The notes: a model not told the origin generated them from the letters alone. A stretch of DNA of 64,000 nucleotides from Collybia mongolica (GCA_013420905.1 JAAXNY010000001.1:2728001-2792000), one strand, 5' to 3'; positions 45,601 through 56,865 are shown, numbered from the stretch's first letter. Numbers and translations are program-made.

Positions 45601-46603
45601 GCTTGGATCGGTGAGGCTTTACCTCCAGCATGTGTGGAAGTTGCACGGCTTACCGAAGGCTATGGTCTCTGACTGAGGGGTACAGTTCGTGGCGGAATTC
45701 ACAAGGGAGTTATATCGCATGCTTGATATTAAACTCACAGCGTCTACGGCATACCACCCACAGACAGACGGACAGACCGAGCGAGTGAACCAGGAACTGG
45801 AGCAGTATCTCTGGTTATTCGTCAGCGAGCAACAGGACAACTGGGTTGACCTTTTACCGCTCGCCGAATTCCAGTACAATAACCACGTCCACTCCTCGAC
45901 ACAGCACTTGCCGTTCTTCCTGGACACTGGTCGACATCCACGCATGGGCTTCGAACCACAGACCGCACCATCCCGGCTGGAAACCGCGAACGAATTCCGC
46001 GACCGAATGAAGGACACCCTCGAGGAAGCCCGCGCCGCATTAGCCAAAGCCAAGGACGAGATGGCGATGTACTACAATCGCCGCCGAAACCCAACACCCG
46101 ACTACCAGGTTGGAGACCGGATGTATTTGGATTCGCGCGACATTCGTATCACTCGACCGTCGCAGAAACTGGCTCACCGCTACATCGGGCCCTACCCCAT
46201 CGAAGCCAAGGTTGGATCGCACGCCTACCGCCTCAAACTTCCGCTGGCGCTATCGCGCATCCACCCAGTCTTCCATGTTGTCAAACTCCTACCCGCGCCA
46301 CACGACCCAATACCCGGTAGAATGGTCACCGAAGTCCCTGAACCCACTCTCATAGACGGCGAGGTACATTATGAGGTTCAGGAGATCATGGACAGCCGGG
46401 TTTACAGGAACAAGCTGCAGTACCTGATCGCCTGGAAGGGCTACAGCTACGAACAGAACACCTGGGAACCTGCCGACAAGGTGAATGCAGACGAGTTGGT
46501 CGCCGAATTCTACAGACGCAACCCCGGAGCACCGCAACTCGTACAACGCGTCCAATTCGCACAGATCCCGTTCCAACGCCAGCGTGAAGACACGCGAACC
46601 TAG
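42632..46603 (+). pseudogene. pol: Pol polyprotein of the chromovirus, interrupted by four TGA codons
   Basis: One frame runs from the gag overlap to 46603 with only four stops, all TGA: 42803, 43664, 44798 and 45674. Domains in order are: aspartic protease (LVDSGATGLFID, 42.93 kb); reverse transcriptase (FSKFDVRWGYNN, VYIDDILIYT, 44.0-44.2 kb); RNase H (EADSSDFATG, HDKEMLAII, 44.6-44.8 kb); integrase zinc region (HHDSRIAGHAG, CKTCDLC, 45.3-45.4 kb); integrase core (SVDFIMELP, VSD-stop-GVQF, HPQTDGQTERVNQ, 45.5-45.8 kb); chromodomain (YLIAWKGYSYEQNTWEP, 46.4 kb). The stops fall at LP-WER, DR-PWDH, LEGA-HDF and VSD-GVQF; in at least the last two the family has a conserved Arg, so CGA to TGA is the simplest change. 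As it stands, no full Pol is made. Confidence 0.92.
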
Positions 46604-46614
46604 AAGGGGGGTAA

Positions 46615-47090
46615 TGTAAGGGGAACTCCATTTCCGCCTTACTTCGCCGATCTAGCCTTACTTCGCCGATTCGCGACTCAGTCATCCCGCCGACTTACGA
46701 TACAATTTCTCTGCTTACTTCGCGCTCACTCAATTACATTCACTACATCGCACGTTCATTACCTACGCCCACACGCACCCCCACTCTCTACTTCGCGCGC
46801 AGTTCGCCGCCGGACTTCGCACTTGTTCGGACTATCAAGGGCACAGTCACGTGACCTTCGCTAGCCCAACGCGTGTCGTCGTACCGCACCGGGAACGTGT
46901 ATTTAATGTAGTACTAGGTATATAGCACACCCCCCCTGATGGAGGCTCCTCAGAGAATTCTCTTAGGATCCCCTCCACCAGGTGAGTAGTACATATGTCG
47001 TACAAGTGAATACATCAACTTAGGATCCCCTCCACCAGCGTCGGCCCGCTCTACTAAGTTCGCGCGCACTCCGCCGGAGTTGCCCTTACA
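46615..47090 (+). repeat. 3' LTR of the chromovirus
   Basis: 476 bp with the same ends as the 5' LTR. It is preceded by the purine-rich TAGAAGGGGGGTAA, a good polypurine tract for plus-strand priming. Four differences from the 5' LTR, at CpG positions. Confidence 0.95.
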
Positions 47091-48672
47091 GAAACCATCC
47101 TTTAAGGAGGGTGGGTGCAATATATGTACAATGTCCAGATTGAATGTGTTTCAGTGATCATCTGTGCCCTCTTGGATGCAATATTTGGAACCCTAGATCC
47201 AAATGATGCTGGGATTGTCCCTCCTGCATTTTTGGTAGCCTCTCCAATAGCCTCCCATACTGTTGGCAACAACACATAGCCTTCACCATTGTGGGGAAGG
47301 TCCTTGAACTTCCCAGTCCAAAGGTAAATCAGATTTGGAATGAGGTTAGACCAGATAAGGTGCATGAAATCATATGGGAATGAACTGGGGAAAGAGAGCA
47401 AGCTCAGAGTGCTGAGCAGTGGTATATCTTTGATGCCATACTTGGTTGCGAGATGTCCAGCATGTGCATCACTTGCAGTGTATTGGACTTCCTTTGCCTG
47501 TTCCATGAATTGTACATGATCTCATAGAGGAAGTTCAGCCAGGTCATATCCATCTTGTGGCCCTGGGAAGCCATTACGGCACAATGTAACATAGTGCATT
47601 GTTAACCATGAGGATGGGATGCAGACTCCTTTGATTGTGCACATCCAATGTGGTGAAATCGCATTATGGCCTTTCATGTGCATGACCATTGAGATTGCAG
47701 GTATATCACCAAAAACAACAATGAGGTACGCATGTAGGAGGATGAATGTTATATCAGAGAGGCCATCTTCAACTTTGATAGCATAGAGACAGAGGAGGAC
47801 TAGGTTACTTTCATCCACCATTTGATCTGAAACTACATATCAGGTATCAGTAAAGGAGTATATTAGAGCAGACAGACCTAATTGTGAGGCTTTCTTCATG
47901 AAGCTCTCACTGAGGAGATCCCATACCAAGACTCTTTCCTGTCCAGACTCTGCACTCAGCACATCATATTCATTGTCATCTCCCGGGAGGTCTTCATCAC
48001 TGCTGGTGAGATCCTCAATTTCCATATCCTCATCATCCTCTGTGTCTTCATTGTTCTGTGTGTCCTGGCTCTCATCTTCTTTGCTACTCTCGCCACTATT
48101 GACTATGAACTGTCGAGTTAGATTGGATCCCCATCTTTCCTGGCTGATTTTGTCAAGGCAGTCCAATGCAACAGGAACAGCGTGGATTTGACAAGCCATA
48201 TTTGTTGTCATTTATAAGTATGTGGTGGAATTCCTGCTGGGGGCAGTTTGGAGGTGTAATTATCAGTTCCAGACAGACCTGCCTTGCCAATTGGAAAGTC
48301 CAGATCATCTTTGAGATCTTTGGGAGTGGTTTGCAATGGGGAACCATCTTTATGGTCATTTCCTTGTAAATTCACAAGCATAGAGTTCTCAGAATGTGTG
48401 ACACAATTAAGTGCAGAGTCCTTCCCTAGTGAATAGTGTTGCTGACTAGGAGGGCAGCGTCCCATAGTCTGCTCTTTCAGTGAATTGCAAGAAAATTTCT
48501 TCCTTTTCTTCTCCTGAGAATTGTGTTTAATACTGTGCATCAGGAATGCATTCTGCTCCAGGACTAGCAATGTGAGATATGAAGGCCCCTGGCCTTTCTG
48601 GTGTCACGCTTCAGTTTTGTGATTAACTTGCCAGCCACAACCACATACACAGGGACATCGGTTTGCACCCAT

Positions 48673-49106
48673 AGTGCACAATCTCTAAGAAACAGACATT
48701 GGTAGGCACTCATTGAAGATGCATACATGAATTGACAGACCAGATCCCAATGTCAAAGTCTCTTTCCACCTAGTATTGTCCTATCACTTATTGCATTTTA
48801 CTTGAATTAGGGACACAAACAAACACTCTTGAGGTGAAGTTGAAGAAATTGAAAGGTATTGTCATTTTTCTTATTCTTTATTTTATACTTTATCATTTTC
48901 AGCTGAGAACCATGCCTTGCGCAAAGCTATAGCTGCAAAGGATGAATCAAAGAAGACAATACCATGGCTGCTACATGGCTCTGCCAGACATAGGTTCAAC
49001 TTGCACTGCAAGATGGGCCTAGAGGATGACAGGGAATTGTGCAAGACACTCTGTGTAAGTTATAAGTTGTAACGCCTTATTATAATCAATGTTCTGACAA
49101 TAGATA
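48673..49106. other. No gene recognised
   Basis: AT-rich. A plus-strand stretch at 48905-49050 (ENHALRKAIAAKDESKK-like reading) may be an upstream exon of the next open frame, but splice choice is uncertain. Confidence 0.25.
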
Positions 49107-49562
49107 GTGCTGTGTCTGGAACTTAATCAATATGGCAGGGCTCAACTGCTCTATTGTATGGCACTGCTAGCCCAAGCCTGTTGTTGCTCGCATTATTGTA
49201 GTGGTAAGATCTCACCCCTTCAATTCCTTCACACTAACGGCACCTCACAGGCCTGGGAGTGCCACAACTACTTCAAATTATTTCCCCATGGCTGGGCAAT
49301 TGAGGAGTTCATCAAATCAAACTTGAAGAACAAGCATGCCTATGCACATAAATGTGGTTACCTACAAATGATCACTGGCTTTGACAACATGCAAACTGGG
49401 AGCGACAACGAAGATAATGAAGACAAGGAGAACACCAAGGATGAGAATTCCGAGGATGAGGACAGAAAGGACAAGGACAAGGACAAGGACAAGGACAGAG
49501 AGGACAAGGATGAAGAGGAAGGGGAAATTGACTGGGATGGATTGGAAGACACTGCAGAGTGA
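49107..49562 (+). CDS. Hypothetical protein with acidic Lys-Asp repeat tail
   Basis: Open frame of 151 residues. The first 90 residues contain CHNYFKLFPHGWAIEEFIK; the rest is a very acidic tail (DKDKDKDKDREDKDEEEGE) encoded by an imperfect GACAAG repeat at about 49466-49512. I do not recognise the family. It may be the 3' exon of a repeat-borne gene. Upstream, 48905-49050 is open in a compatible sense. The tail makes expression plausible but not shown. Confidence 0.3.
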   Translation: MLCLELNQYGRAQLLYCMALLAQACCCSHYCSGKISPLQFLHTNGTSQAWECHNYFKLFPHGWAIEEFIKSNLKNKHAYAHKCGYLQMITGFDNMQTGSDNEDNEDKENTKDENSEDEDRKDKDKDKDKDREDKDEEEGEIDWDGLEDTAE

Positions 49563-49675
49563 GATCCTTCACAAGTAGAAAAATAATTAGATGAAGGTAG
49601 TACAAAGTACAAAATACTTTTGGTTTTGGACATGAAGAGAATGATGTGGGTGAACAAAGATGCATCAAAGTCAGC

Positions 49676-49906
49676 TTTAGGTGTGTGGAATATAAGGTCA
49701 TTCTTGCTTGTTTTAGGTGTGCAGAATGTAAGGTCATATCCTTGCTGAACTGTGCGGGACTCAGCTTTAGGTGCGCAGAACATAAAGTCATATTCTTGCT
49801 GAAATGCAGGTCTCAGCTTTAGGTGCGTGTAATGTAAGGGCATATTCTTGCTCGTTTTAGGTGCATGGACTGTAACATTGTATCCTTGCTTGTTTTAGGT
49901 GTGCAG
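49676..49906. repeat. Imperfect tandem repeat, about 40-bp unit, 5-6 copies
   Basis: Units follow TTTAGGTGYGCRGAATGTAA, then GGTCATATTCTTGCT, with spacers such as GAACTGCGGGACTCAG. The array stops exactly where the second gypsy LTR (TGATAGGGC) begins. Confidence 0.65.
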
Positions 49907-50510
49907 TGATAGGGCCTGAAATTGTTTGCACTTATAAAGTCAACAAGTAAGGCTATTAGTATCATTTCTAATAACCAAGTAAACGGTAATAAAGGGTTAG
50001 AGTCAAGCTCCAAGATGGCTAATCAGAGTGAACTAGTCTAATGGATAATACACTATCAGTACAGAGGACTATGAGTACAGTCTATTATTAGTCCTATTCA
50101 CCATGCCCGGTTACAACCTCGGTATCTTAATTCATAAGTAACCATTGTAGTATGATATCATTAGTCCAGGGATCATCATTAATAGGAGAAGTAATTGTAA
50201 ATTTGGGACTTGCACAACCTGAGCCTAGTCAGGGGCACTTGGTGTTAACTACTGGAAGAGACGGGACACTGTGAATAACAACCAGGACAATCAGGAGAAG
50301 TAAATGACAGTGCTGCGCTGTTTTAAATAACAAAGTGTGCAGTCAGGACTTGATAAGAGTTTAGCCAGCTCTTTCAATATTTGATAAGTAACCAGTAACA
50401 ACATAATTGGCACGTATGGCGCGCGCGCCAAGTTGTAGAGGACGCGTCAGCATTAAATACAGATCCTTGGCACGTGGGAGTGCAGTTCCGTATAAAATTT
50501 ACAATTCCAT
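49907..50510 (+). repeat. 5' LTR (first half) of the second gypsy element
   Basis: Starts TGATAGGGCCTGAAATTG and is collinear with the complete LTR at 58258-59473 (opposite strand) for about 600 nt, to ATTTACAATTCCATA. There it is cut by the Tc1 end. Confidence 0.8.
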
Positions 50511-50511
50511 A

Positions 50512-50709
50512 CAGTGGCTCAAAAAACTGCCCCAATGTTTGTACATTTTTGAAAGATCAATATGGTATGAAGTGCTGACATAAGCAGGGGACCTGGGGTA
50601 ATTATGTAAGATACTATGACATCGTGGCTTTCCAATGGACCCTGGATCATGTGATTTGGATCAATATCCATTAAGCTATAAGCCAAACAAAATGGTTACT
50701 TATTGGGGC
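50512..50709 (+). mobile_element. Solo Tc1 terminal repeat
   Basis: Begins TA then CAGTGGCTCAAAAAACTG and is almost identical to the left TIR of the complete Tc1 element (23156). It ends inside the inner inverted repeat at TATTGGGGC, where gag sequence of the second gypsy element starts. The transposase, the other TIR, half the LTR and the start of gag are missing, so a Tc1 insertion was followed by a deletion, or the end was fused during repair. Confidence 0.85.
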
Positions 50710-52353
50710 GAAAATAAAAACCAACGCAAATGGAGGAGTATGCTTACCAGACGGATCATATATTCCAAGAGAACCAGAAACGGTATCATTGAAAGATAAA
50801 GTGGAACACTTCCATTCAAAGAAGGTAGCGGCCCTTTATTACGGAGATGTCACGGAAGGACCCGCTCCAGGAGTATTGTCAGTTATGCATCAGTCACATA
50901 ATGCAGTAGACAGTAATAACAACATTGGAACCTTGAAAGCCATAATGGCACAAATGGCCCAATTTCAAGCGCAACAAATGTTAGGACAACAGAGCGTGCA
51001 AACTGCATTGCCAGTACCGCCTCAGATGCAGAAACAGGAATATATAAATAATAACTATAATCCTACTGCAAAGAGCACGCCGAATCCTGACATAGTAGCC
51101 TTACAAGCACAAATGAGTACTTTATTAGGGCAGGTAGCAGAGCTCAATAACCAAAACAAGGTTAAAGAGTCGGGTTTCAATTAGGTCCAATGAAGGAGGC
51201 TAAGGAACATGCTAGACCTATGACTAGGTTGTGTTCCAAGAGACAGCCTGAGGACCGTAGTAAAAATAGAAATAGTCATCAAGAAAGTAATGATTTGGAG
51301 AGTAGTCAGGATAGTAGCAAAGAGGAGCTGGTAGCGCCGCCTCCTAGGAAAAAGAAAGTAAAAATTGTTGAACCATCAGTAAAGTCTCCAGTACGAAAAG
51401 AATTGCCCTACATTGACGTGCCTGTGGTACCCTACATACCCCGGAGAACAGAATGTAACCCTGAACCAGTTGATCTGCTACCTAATTTTAACACCAAGTG
51501 CGGTCCGACTTATGAAACTAAGTCCCCAATAGAAGTAAAAATAAAAGGTGGTGATATAATTGCTAAAGTGTTAGACAACCCTATCACATTGACCACAGGA
51601 GAGTTAATGGGCTTGTCAAAAACCATTAGAGATGGGATAAAGAATATTGTAACTGCCAGACATAAATCCCTCACCCAAAGGGACACTAACTTGCAAATAA
51701 ATGAAACAGATGAGGAAGACGCCCTACCCTTTGGGAGGGACTGGGAACTTGATGATAACTACTTACGGCATGACACGCTACCAGTAGAGTCAATCCCATT
51801 CCAGTCTTTCTTCATCTCAGAGTATGACCATGGCGGAATACCTAAGGGATCTATAATATGTGGAGACCCAGTCCTACAATATTTAGAGTCTTTACCAGCT
51901 GGGGAAGAGCCCAAACAGTTGTATGTAGCAAAAGAATTGGCCTCTTTGTGTGCAGTATATCCAGTAATAAATGGGGTAGGAATGGAGGAATCTTTATTAG
52001 ATGGGGGATCCCAAATAGTATCAATGGTTAAGCAAACAGCTTTAGACTTGGACATTTCATGGGATCCAGACGTTGTCATACACATGCAGAGTGCTAATAA
52101 ACAAGTGGAGAAAACAGCGGGATTAGTGCGCAACATCCCTTTCTTGTTTAATGACATGGCCATTTACCTCCAAGTACATATCATAAATTCACCCACATAC
52201 AAAGTATTGCTTGGGAGACCATTTGATACACTCACAGAAAGTCAGATCAAAAATGCTAGAGATGGGGGACAAGTAGTCACTATCACAGACCCTAACATGG
52301 GACGAAGGTGTACTATCCCTACCTGTTACGGCTGTTTAGGCCTTATCCTTTAG
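50708..52353 (+). pseudogene. Gag (5'-truncated) and protease region of the second gypsy element
   Basis: The frame is open from the Tc1 junction (ANGGVCLPDGSYIPREPETV) through a Gln-rich part (MAQMAQFQAQQMLGQQ) to a TAG at 51182. A second frame, 51190-52353, contains a basic linker (PPPRKKKVKIVEP), then a retropepsin-like core with LLDGGSQIVSM in the active-site position and YKVLLGRPFDTLTES near its end. In most relatives the catalytic triplet is D-S/T-G; here the middle residue is Gly. Gag lacks its N-terminal part because of the Tc1 fragment. No zinc knuckle is visible. 52354-52830 is a non-coding, AT-rich spacer or intron before pol. Confidence 0.7.
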
Positions 52354-52831
52354 ATCAATCTGGTTTGTCGTTTGTTCACTATAGACTGTTGACTTTGTAA
52401 GTCTAATGTCTAATGACTCCCTCAATAGGGCTAAAGTCAGATCGTTGAATCAAAGATGTACTACTCCCTTCATAAGGCAAGTAGGATCGAGTTCGCGTCA
52501 AGAGATCAGAGTAGGTGAATAAGGTTGATTCAGCTAGGTCAAGCTAAAGAACTAACTAAGCTAAAGTATCCCTATATATATGTAAGAGTCTGATAAGCAT
52601 GGTTTACGCTATTTGTTATAGATAAAAGAATGAGTAAGCTAAAGTGAGAATGAGTAAGCGTAATACAAAAGATGAATAAGCATGGGAAAGAGAATGCATA
52701 TATGGGTCTTGAAAGATAAGAGTCAATAAATATCCAGTAATCAGTAATGTGTAAGAAAAAGAAGTAATGGGGCATGTTAAGGAATTTGTAACACTACCCA
52801 TGCAAAGGGATCACTGCCTAAGCTGTTGAAA

Positions 52832-55800
52832 AGACAACCAGAGCAGGATTTTCAGCCTTCAATGAATTAATCCAAAGTGATCAAGGAGAGCTAGCTGTAG
52901 AAATTGCTGAAGATGAGAATGGAAACTTTATTATAATGGGTTATAGACACCCTACTGATAAGCGGAATTTTGGTCACAAAGAACTTAGAGATGTCTTTTT
53001 GTCTAGAAGTGATGTAAACATGAATAGTACAGTACCTGAACGCAAATTACTAGCCACGTACTTGGCTTCCATAGATGAGCACGATGGACCAGTAATAAAC
53101 TACGAGCAGAACAGAAGGGGCCAGAGAAGTACACCCACTAGACCTATGACATACACTCAAGAACAGCCCATGCTCAATAAAGCTTTAAGTAAATTAAAGC
53201 AGTGGCAAATTGGCACTAACGAGTGCAGTCTTGGAACGGTAACAGGTGAAAAGTGTAATATCGAGTCCATGGATCAACTAGTAGGAAAGAAGTATAAACC
53301 AGTACATTTGAAAACAAAACCAACACTGGTGGATCTGCCTGATAAATTTAGAATTATCAGAGATATAAAGGGTGACCCTTTAGTGGCTCTACTAGTTCTA
53401 ACACCTAACCCACCTCCATTTAAACCAACTGGAAGGTATACTGAGGAAAGGTGCGCAGATTTCCAAAGAGTACACGAAGAAGAGAACTTCTTAAAACCTA
53501 AAGAGATGGATATAATCCACGACTTTATGTGCAAACATAATGATGGTTTTGCTTGGAATGATAGTGAGCGCAGTAGCTTTAAGAAGGAATATTTTCCTCC
53601 CGTTGAAATACCAGTAGTCCCACATATGCCGTGGACAGAGAGAAACATTAGAATCTCACCAGGGATCTATGAAGATGTTTGTAAAATCATTAAGACTAAA
53701 ATTGATGCAGGGGTCTATGAGAGGTCCAATTCATCATATAGGTCTAGATGGTTTACCATATTAAAGAAAGGCCCAGGAAAGAAACTTAGAATTGTACATA
53801 GTCTAGAGCCGCTGAATGCAGTCACAATAGCGCACTTGGGTTTACCACCTGCTACTGAAGAACTAGCAGAACACTTTGCAGGGCGCGCTTGTGGCGGAAT
53901 GATGGATCTGTATGTAGGATATGATGAGAGGCCTTTAGCAGAAACCTCGCGCGATCTAACCATGTTCCAAACACTGTTTGGCGTGCTGAGACTAGTAACA
54001 CTCCCTATGGGATGGACGAATTCTGTTCCAATATTTCATGATGATGTTACATACATCCTACAGGATGAGGTACCACATGTCACAATACCCTACATTGATG
54101 ATGTACCTGTGCGCGGTCCAGCAACGCGCTACGAACTACCAGATGGAACAGAAGAAGAGCTACCTGGTGCTCCAGGTGTTAGATGCTTCTTCTGGGAACA
54201 TATGCAAAATGTAAATCACGTCGTACAGAGAATGAAGTATTCTGGAGGAACCTTTTCAGGATATAAGTCTATGTTATGTGCAAGTGAAATTCTAGTGGTA
54301 GGACATAGATGTACCTATGAAGGACAAAAACCTACTACTGATAGAATTGGTGTAGTTGAAAGATGGGGACCATGCAAAGATGTCAGTGAAGTACGCGCTT
54401 ACATGGGAACTATTGGTGTATGCAGGAACTTCATTAAGGATTTCGCCCGTATAGGCCAACCGATTCAAAAGTTAACTAGAAGTAGTCAACCTTGGATATG
54501 GGGGCCTGAGCAAGAAGAAGCACAGCAGCTATTATTAGATGCACTTAAAAATAGCCTCGCACTCTGTCCAATTAATTACACCTGGAATACGCCAGTGGTA
54601 TTGTCAGTAGATACGTCATGGAAAGCCATAGGCTACTATATCTATCAGGAAGACCCTGATATACCTGGAAGAAAGCACTATGCTAGATTTGACTCGATAA
54701 CTCTGAATGAGTGCGAAGCGCGCTTCTCACAACCCAAATGAAAGCTATTTGGATTAATGAGAGTTCTAATGGCATGTTATTATTGGTTTATTGGAGTACG
54801 AAATTTGGTAGTGGAAACAGATGCGAAGTACATTAAGGGGATGTTATCAAACCCAAGTCTAGGACCTAATGCAATGGTGAATAGGTGGATTGATAGGATA
54901 CTTATGTTCCACTTTACTTTGGTTCATAAAGCTGGTAAAGGCTTTGGCCCAGATGGTCTGTCAAGACAAGACGCGTGGCTAGGGGATCCTATCTACCTGG
55001 ACCCAGACAATGGTTATGATGAACCCTCAGGTCCTTTAAGGTTTATCAACCCAACTGAGGGATTGGATGACCCTTTGGAATTGTCAGACTTTAAGGAAGA
55101 GATTGACATGCGCAGCGGATATTTATTTCAACTTGCCAAGGAAATCTCTGATTTTGAAGTTGAAGTAAACAATGCTTGGGCTGGTGAAGCAGCATTTATT
55201 GGGGAAATAAAACAGCACTTAGGTTTAGGACAGTTCGGTATTCAAAGAGAAGCTTATCTAAAGCAACTTGTAAATACTACTGTCATACCTGATGAAAAGT
55301 TTAAATATGACCCTAATGTAAGGGAAGTATACGACAAGTCTAAACAAACACCTACGGCGCAAGAACAGGATAAAAACCTACCTTTAATAAAGGAATGGTT
55401 AAAAAGACCACAAAAGAGACCAAAAGGAATGACAGACTGCGCCTACCTAAAATTTGCGAGGCAGGCATCTAATTTCTTTTTGGATCCAGAGGGCCGGATG
55501 TATAGGAAAAATATTGATAGTGCGCACCAGCTCGTTGTTGATAAAAATCACCAAACATATATGATGAAGGCATCTCACAACTCTGTCAGACATAGGGGTT
55601 TCTACGCAATGAAATCCTTAATAGATAAAAGATTTTGGTGGCCAGAAATGGAACACAATGTATCATGGTATGTGAAGTTGTGTCACATCTGTCAGACAAG
55701 GCTCTTAACTTTGTTGAGAATCCCTCCTGTCATAACCCACACGCTGTCTATATTCCAAGTATTACATGCGGACACCATGCATATGAGCCCACTGTCTAAT

Positions 55801-56865
55801 GGTTATAAATATATTGTCCAAGGAAGGTGCGCACTGTCCTCATGGATGGAAGGTGCACCCCTCAAATCTGAGGATGGCAAGACCTTGGGAAGGTGGCTGT
55901 TCGAAGAAGTAATCTGTAGATGGGGTTCCCTAACAGAAATTGTAACGGATAATGGTCCTGCCTTTGTTGCAGCCAAAGCATGGCTGGAATCCAAGTATGG
56001 TATTACAGGAATAAGTATATCACCATATAATTCCAAAGGAAATAGGATCGCTGAGCGCGCACATTAGGATATGTGTCAAGCTGTCTTCAAGGCTACGGGT
56101 GGTGATATAAAGAAGTGGTACTACTTCTTTCACCATGTAATGTAGGCTGACAGGATTACTATACGGAAAGGGACAGGTTGCTCCCCTTATTTTATAATTA
56201 CAGGCGCGCACCCAACCTTACCATTAGATATCATTGAAGCCACTTGGTTAGTAAAGTTACCAGGAAAAATATTGACTACAGAGGAACTCATTGGGTTTAG
56301 AGCGCAGGCTCTAGCTAAGCATGTCCAGCATGTGGCCGATATGAGGAAACATATCAATATAGAAAAACAAAGGAGACTATTACAGTATGAGAAGGATCAC
56401 CGTGTGACCATCAGAGACTATGATTTCAAACCAGGAAGTTTAGTACTAGTTAGAAATACCGAGGTCAAAAGTTTGCTCAATAAAAAGCTGAAACCACGGT
56501 ACCTTGGACCAATGATAGTCCTGAGACGAAACCATGGGGGAGCCTATATTGTTTGCGAAATGGATGGATCGGTGTGGCAACATAAAGTGGGGGCATTTAG
56601 GGTTATTCCCTATTTTACTAGGAGTGCAATTGAACTGCTGGACAATCTGCAAGATCTAATAGACATCTCTAGTGAAACATTAAATGCTTTAGTGGAATCG
56701 AAAGATCCCGCTAATAGACAAGTTTACAAGGAGCATGACTATACTTTTGATAGAGTCCAATTAGATCAGTCCGATTCAGAGTCAAGCTCTAGTGAGAAGA
56801 CCGAGGAGGGGATAGCTCTGGTGCTACCACAAACTACTAAGTCACACTGGAAGTTGCATAGGTGA
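52832..56865 (+). pseudogene. pol: Pol (RT, RNase H, integrase) of the second gypsy element, three stops
   Basis: From RAGFSAFNELIQSDQG at 52832 one frame runs to 56865. Reverse transcriptase at 53.6-54.3 kb has SSYRSRWFTILKKGPGKK, LVTLPMGWTNSVP and PYIDDVPVRGP. RNase H at 54.6-54.9 kb has LSVDTSWKAIGYYIYQED and VVETDAKYIKGML. Integrase at 55.5-56.1 kb has the zinc motif HNSVRHRGFYAMK with CHICQTR, then LHADTMHM, VTDNGPAF and SKGNRIAERAH. The stops are TGA at 54739 (SQPK-stop), TAG at 56065 (ERAH-stop) and TAG near 56143 (HHVM-stop). The last two stand where relatives have Trp, so TGG to TAG. No chromodomain is present, unlike the first element. No 3' LTR follows on the plus strand. Confidence 0.8.

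Larger units (their letters stand above)
40854..47090 (+). mobile_element. Chromodomain Ty3/gypsy LTR retrotransposon, young, 6237 bp
   Basis: LTRs 40854-41329 and 46615-47090 are both 476 bp, start TGTAAGG and end CCTTACA, and differ at four positions by my count. The target duplication GAAAC is exact (40849-40853 and 47091-47095). Gag lies in one frame and protease-RT-RNase H-integrase-chromodomain in the next (-1). No primer-binding site complementary to a common tRNA was recognised just after the 5' LTR (GTAGAATTCTCTCACC). It lies in the opposite orientation within the Tnp2 gene. Confidence 0.95.
39809..48672 (-). pseudogene. Tnp2-type (CACTA/EnSpm-like) transposase gene, decayed and split by an LTR retrotransposon
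   Basis: The minus strand starts MGANRCPCVCGCGW at 48672 and passes an acidic stretch (47.9-48.1 kb). Then come HAYLIVVFGDIPAIS with MKGHNA (47.7 kb), LLSTLSLLSFPSSFPYDFMH and LIWSNLIPNLIYLWTGKF (47.3-47.4 kb), all hallmarks of the Tnp2 transposase family. The chromovirus 40854-47090 interrupts it. On the left side it continues FIKLVHLLTICL, ERGFQSWVEEYK, CPLTIHVLLHIA, and the C-terminal part LEGGDTMHIFDLVPL and YQLNVDKFAHHRH to 39809. Several stops and a frameshift just before the insertion point show decay. The family cuts and pastes CACTA-ended elements; CACTA termini were not found here. Confidence 0.7.

Noticed and set aside
45005..45646. 213-residue minus-strand open frame
   Set aside because: Antisense shadow of integrase; no domain.
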